DNA of 64,000 bases, taken from contig QLIY01000114.1 in the NCBI GenBank assembly GCA_003260075.1, forward strand, positions 140,612 through 204,611. Reading direction: 5' to 3'. The position numbers and the translations under genes were made by a program. The notes under the pieces are model-generated. The model was not told the DNA's origin, ran no database searches, and worked only from the letters and a program-made list of their open reading frames with translations. Within the stretch, counting starts at the first letter, position 1, and each line of letters starts with the position of its first letter. This DNA is from Phallusia mammillata (Eukaryota > Chordata > Ascidiacea > Phlebobranchia > Ascidiidae). Below, piece by piece: positions 51,131 to 64,000 of the stretch.

Positions 51131-51647
51131 CAGCGTGAATAGTTTTCCGGTCCGCAAATTATCTCAATTTATGACATGCTACTTTTTAAAATGGAATAAT
51201 AAGTAGGCCTACTGCAAAATTGTAGGTACCTGCGAAATTCATTTTAACCTTTACTGTAAAACTGAGGTATAGCTCTCCACTGTTGATACATGCAAAGTTG
51301 TTTAATAAAGTTTTGTGGCGTTTATGGTTATTTTGTCATAAACTGCGTCTAGCATTCAGCATTTGAGTTGAGTTGATTACCGCTTGGTTGTAATATTTAG
51401 TCGTAAATACATAGACTATGATTGCATCTTGCATTATGTTGTGCACGATTTGTCTGTTACGTTACTATAAAATTCTGTTACATTCACTATGTGATCATCT
51501 ATGAAATATATGTAGTTGCGGACGTGATGTAATTAAAGCTCCTTTGCCAAAAATTTTGATTTTTAAACTGCTCTAAACAGATTTTGTGTTACTAAAAATA
51601 TTATTACCAGCCTATAGTAGCCATATGGGTCAAACTTTTTGGNGCTT

Positions 51648-52300
51648 GTTGCAAAACTTACACGCATTGATTTAGTATGATTTATTTCGATCAATTATTC
51701 TCTGGAAAACTTGTTTAAATAGTCAACCACTTTCTTAATTTTGATATTTGACTTTTTCAACCACAGTAATAAGCACGCTCAAACAACTTATATTTATCAA
51801 CGTTGAAATACGATACAAATATGACCATAAGTGAGTTAGGCCAGAATCAAGCCCGTTTTGTATAAACTTAAGCCCAAAAGTGAAAACGCTCCAATAAGAT
51901 AAATGTTTTCCGCCACAATCTAACTGTTTGAACAATTGCCCCCCCCCCAACATCGGTAATATTGAAAGAAAAACAAGTAAACATTAAGTGGCCGTTGGTG
52001 AACTAAGTATCTGCGATGCGGCCATCAAAGCGAAACGGTTGTGCACCCCTGATCTAATAGCATGGAAACGAAAGTCTAACATGAATTATACAACTACTAA
52101 ACACTAATTTAAAATAGCTGCAAAAATAACCATCGAACTATATTAGGCGATTTTATGATTATTGCGCACAAAAAAGGTTGCAGGCCCATACACTACAATT
52201 AATAACATATGATGCCTTGTCTAGTCGGCTATGATTGTTTACACATGACAAAATCGACTTAATTATTCTTTTTCTTTAAAGAGAATATCCCCCCCCCCCA
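51648..52300. repeat. Displaced copies of fibrinogen gene 2 intron and 5' flank
   Basis: 51648-51938 matches the intron before exon 2 of the next gene (53190-53480), and 51950-52288 matches its 5' flank (52300-52620). They are joined by C runs at 51939 and 52289 and an n at 51643. These are haplotype pieces out of order, not a separate gene. Confidence 0.7.
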
Positions 52301-52622
52301 GTAGGTAATTGACGGTTTTTGGTTAAATAAGTATCTGCGATGCGGCCATCATAGGGAAAAGGCTGTGCACCCCTGATCTAATAGCATGGAAACGAAAGTC
52401 TAACTTGAATTATACAACTACTAAACACTAATTTAAAACCGCTGCAGAAATAACTAGCGTACTATATTAGGCGATTTTATGATTAGGGCGCACAATAAAA
52501 AGGTTGCAGGCCCATACACTATAACAAATACCATAAGATACCTTGTCCAGTCAGCTATGATCGTTTGCACATGACAAAATCGACCTAATTATTATTTCTC
52601 TTTGAAGAGAATATTTTAAAAC

Positions 52623-55535
<2,913 letters not shown>

Positions 55536-55629
55536 AACCTTTTTTTGGATGATACAAAATAACATTTACAATTATTACCACTATACTCATTGTAAATATA
55601 ACAAATAATTGTCAAAGAATCGCATTATT

Positions 55630-55635
55630 AATAAA
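55630..55635 (+). terminator. Poly(A) signal of fibrinogen gene 2
   Basis: AATAAA 95 nt past the stop codon. Confidence 0.55.
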
Positions 55636-56824
55636 AAAACAACAATACAATTGGTTTTCTACTATTCGATACTATGCCACCCTTTGGGACCGTGAGAAAG
55701 TGGCGTTGTAGCGAGGGTGGCATAAGAGCGAGGGTTGGTTGTAAAAATAGCCTTGTGACATGACCATGTACTTGTTGTACGATTGCAATTTATTACAATA
55801 TACAGTATAAGGTACAGTATGCAGTATAATTCATTACAAAAAACGGATACATCCTGCATAGAACAAACAGGATCTGTTAGTTTTGTCGTGACACAAGCAC
55901 AGAACGGCATTTACATAACTCGCTGCAAAGCCGTGAAACACCTTAACATGACCACGTTTGTTTACTCAACGATTTGTTTTTCATGTTTTCTCTGTTTTAT
56001 CATGAGCTCAAACCGAAAATTGTCAATTTTCAATCCCGAACCAGACCGTTAATACAGTAATGCTGTACTCTCATGTGTCATAGTATCAAGGGTAAGGGGT
56101 GGCATAGTAAATATATTTTCTATTGAACTTAGTTGGTGACGATCAAATGTGGTATATTAGCGAGGGTGGAATAATATCAAGGTGGCATACTATCGAAGTT
56201 TGACTGTAGTGGGAAAAAGTTATTGCAGCTTTTTCTCGCAGCAATTTTTCTTCGTTCTTGTTTAGTTGTACCCAATGAGAATTAATCACAGCTCGTTTTT
56301 CAACTCGTTTTTTTGCACGCAATCCTCTAAACGTCAAACACTTTCGTTTTTCAAAGTTTCGCCCGCGTACTCTTACGAATATAACGCCACGGGACGATGC
56401 ATACTTGGACGTTAGTGTAACAAACCACCCGAACAAATCATCTCATCATCAAAAGAACCTGGTCTAGCGTTAACAATGATATCGTGCAGCGAATCGCATC
56501 AAATTGTAGCACCGGACGCAGCATGTATACATCACGCTTTAACTACCCATTTCCGTTATCTTGCAGTTGTATAAAGTAGGGCTTACGGAAAAGCCCAGAG
56601 TTTAGAAACCACGTTGAGTCACACAGTTTAATTGTAAGGTTTCGATAGTCGCGCCTTCGTTGGCCGAACTTCTAATGGAAAATAATTAGTTTAGGCGCAA
56701 AGCAGATGAAACCTAAAAGCTTGTAACAAGTCAGTTTACAATGCATTTTCTAGATCAACTAATAGTAACAGAGTGTAGTTTCTATACGACAGCACCATAA
56801 AGTATTTATCGAACAGCAGCACTT

Positions 56825-56940
56825 ATATAAGCTATTGCTGCCAGGCATAATATCAAGTTTGTGGAGCTCTTCTGTGAAGACGTCCTGTATACGACGTCGA
56901 AACGTCGGAATAAAGTTACATTTGCCAGAAGAGCTCAGCA
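56825..56940. repeat. Dispersed inverted-repeat element, compact copy
   Basis: GCTGCCAGGCATAATATCAA and GGAGCTCTTCTG, then ACGACGTCGAAACGTCGG and CATTTGCCAGAAGAGCTC. The GAGCTCTTCTG/CAGAAGAGCTC arms enclose about 60 bp. Same family as 26041-26260, 45118-45420 and 50350-50430. Confidence 0.6.
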
Positions 56941-57207
56941 GCACTTACTCTGCTATTTGCATGATTCCTACATTTCAATGTCGTTTTGTTAAAAGGTAAA
57001 CATACATGCAGTATATACGAGCGTAGCCTGAAATTTTATTACCGAATAATTCCGTGAGGTCTACATAAGATGCTTACAACTAACAATCGCAGAATTAGCT
57101 TTCTTTTCCAAAATGTGCCCTTAGTTAGACTATTTTACCAATAAATATCAGTCGGAAATCTTTTGTTAATCCAAAGATATACACATCTGGTTATAGATTA
57201 CAGGTAG

Positions 57208-62916
<5,709 letters not shown>

Positions 62917-62968
62917 AACGTTTTTCAAAGATACAAAATAACATTTCTTATCATTACCACTATGGTTG

Positions 62969-63124
62969 NNNNNNNNNNNNNNNNNNNNNNNNNNNNNNNN
63001 NNNNNNNNNNNNNNNNNNNNNNNNNNNNNNNNNNNNNNNNNNNNNNNNNNNNNNNNNNNNNNNNNNNNNNNNNNNNNNNNNNNNNNNNNNNNNNNNNNNN
63101 NNNNNNNNNNNNNNNNNNNNNNNN
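62969..63124. other. Assembly gap (156 N)
   Basis: The only multi-base N run in the window. It starts just after the last exon of the LCCL-fibrinogen gene, so its poly(A) signal may be lost here. Confidence 0.95.
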
Positions 63125-63419
63125 AGACTAATGTTTATATTTCCGTTTCTATGGTAGTCATAAGTTATTTTCAGCCATTTTTCGGGTTCCAGAAAGATCT
63201 AACAGTAAACATAGTATTTATTCCCTTATGACACATATTTCCGTCGGGATTTTCAGTGTTTCCGCAGTTGTGTTTCGTGTAGAACGCGTCGTTTCCACCC
63301 TGTGTAAAAAGCATATGGTGTTCACTAAAAGGCGCTATTGCACTATAAATTACATGGCTACCTTAAAATAAATAATAAAAGTAATATGAGAAAAAGAATT
63401 CGTACACCGGCCAATGTTT

Positions 63420-63609
63420 CGCATTGTATATAAGCGTGGACTTTGATGTTTTCGGCATTCTATTTTTGGCTTCTATTTTGTGGTTTCTATCTCACTGCTA
63501 TTGTTACTAGCTGATCAAGAGCTAATCTGACGATATCGCCTAAAGCAAATATTCAAGAAATACAGAGTGTTAATACACTCTGTGTGTGCCTAATATTTGA
63601 GATAGTGCA
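63420..63609 (+). promoter_or_regulatory. LTR- or leader-like region before a terminal open frame
   Basis: TATATAAG at 63427-63434 lies about 180 nt before the ATG of the frame at 63610. Between them is a perfect 9-bp hairpin ACAGAGTGT-TAAT-ACACTCTGT near 63561-63582. The TATA box, structured leader and following basic open frame resemble the start of an LTR retroelement, but no primer-binding site was recognised. Confidence 0.35.
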
Positions 63610-64000
63610 ATGAACCGCGCTAATATAAGAGGATCAATTCGACGTAGGTCCATCAGGTTCGCAAGACTTGNTTAGGGGATCGATTCGACGTAGGTCCGCC
63701 AGGTTCGCAAGACTTTCTAACTATTCCAGACATCATAGACAAGCTATAAACCGAGAAGAAGACGAGGAAGAAATTAACCGTGTCCACAGGCGTACACTGA
63801 AGCTATCTGCTGTTGCTAAACGTGAGATCAATCGTTTGACTGTGGTTCAGTACGCAGTCCCAACCTTTGTTTGGAATTCTAATTTTGGAGAGTTTAGCTT
63901 GAAGTTCAAGCCTTGTGCTTTGGAGAAAGAGATATCTCTAACCGAATTCATAGGCGACAGTGATCAATTTCTAGCCGAAGGACTACGACGACGTTTGCAA
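63610..64000 (+). CDS. Unrecognised open frame running off the window
   Basis: It begins ATGAACCGCGCTAATATAAG (MNRANIRGSIRRRS), hits the n joint at 63671, then restarts in the duplicated text GGATCGATTCGACGTAGGTC and stays open from 63677 to the last base (108 codons). Residues are arginine-rich at first (SIRRRSARFARLSNYSRHHR), then REEDEEEINRVHRR, later FVWNSNFGEFSLKFKPC. The overlap at the n explains the apparent stop at 63673. No domain is recognised; a gag-like or transposon ORF1 protein is possible but unproven. Confidence 0.55.

Larger units (their letters stand above)
55536..57207. other. Intergenic region between fibrinogen genes 2 and 3
   Basis: No supported exon. Contains TACTATCGAAGTTTGACTG-like short dispersed sequence near 56170-56210 and the GCTCTTCTGGCAAATG-type inverted repeat at 56825-56940. 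The presumed promoter of the LCCL gene lies at its right edge. Confidence 0.5.

Overview
This is a eukaryotic window of about 64 kb: AT-rich, with split genes that have canonical GT/AG introns and no bacterial-type operons. The gene content (a CYP2-type cytochrome P450, Mind bomb-like MIB/HERC2-ZZ proteins, collagen- and LCCL-linked fibrinogen-domain lectins) together with small exons, short introns, dense hAT MITEs and very high allelic divergence suggests an invertebrate deuterostome. A tunicate such as an ascidian is the most likely source. That identification is inference; no search was run.

Layout. 1-1230: no gene seen. 1232-10136: a complete nine-exon CYP2-like P450 on the minus strand (501 aa), preceded by an extra copy of its last exon. 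10137-13676: intergenic. 13677-22353: two tandem minus-strand Mind bomb-like units, a short 280-aa MIB-ZZ-MIB gene without RING fingers and a longer MIB-ZZ-MIB-repeat-RING-RING unit. Their intron phases would let them share a first exon or splice together. 22354-26040: intergenic. 26570-30212: a GC-rich region holding a 215-bp satellite (11 identical full copies plus a partial one). 30213-34800: nested hAT-type MITEs. 34828-38130: minus-strand collagen-fibrinogen (ficolin-like) gene, 310 aa. 38131-52600: gene-poor and transposon-rich, including a 1.9-kb hAT element with a perfect 8-bp target duplication. 52623-55535: plus-strand collagen-fibrinogen gene, 298 aa. 57208-62916: plus-strand gene whose 12 exons read as one 458-aa secreted protein, signal peptide-LCCL-LCCL-EGF-fibrinogen-like. 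62969-63124: N gap. 63610-64000: the start of an open frame running off the window behind an LTR-like leader.

The three fibrinogen genes share one C-terminal cassette with the same exon boundaries. Upstream modules (collagen or LCCL-LCCL-EGF) are attached through the same phase-1 boundary, so this is a small lectin cluster diversified by module exchange. Such proteins are usually secreted recognition molecules of innate immunity; that role is inferred from family.

Assembly warning. About 39 runs of G or C (10-12 nt, 17 nt, or 51-99 nt) and ten single n characters punctuate the window. Nearly every short run sits where the sequence restarts inside a 90-99% identical copy of what came just before, which is the pattern expected from two haplotypes laid end to end with an artificial spacer. 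Runs are C before 1464, G from 3103 to 37437 and C from 42946 onward, so contig orientation probably flips twice. Many apparent duplications, partial exons and long poly-Pro/poly-Gly frames are therefore artefacts, and the relative orientation of the gene blocks is uncertain.
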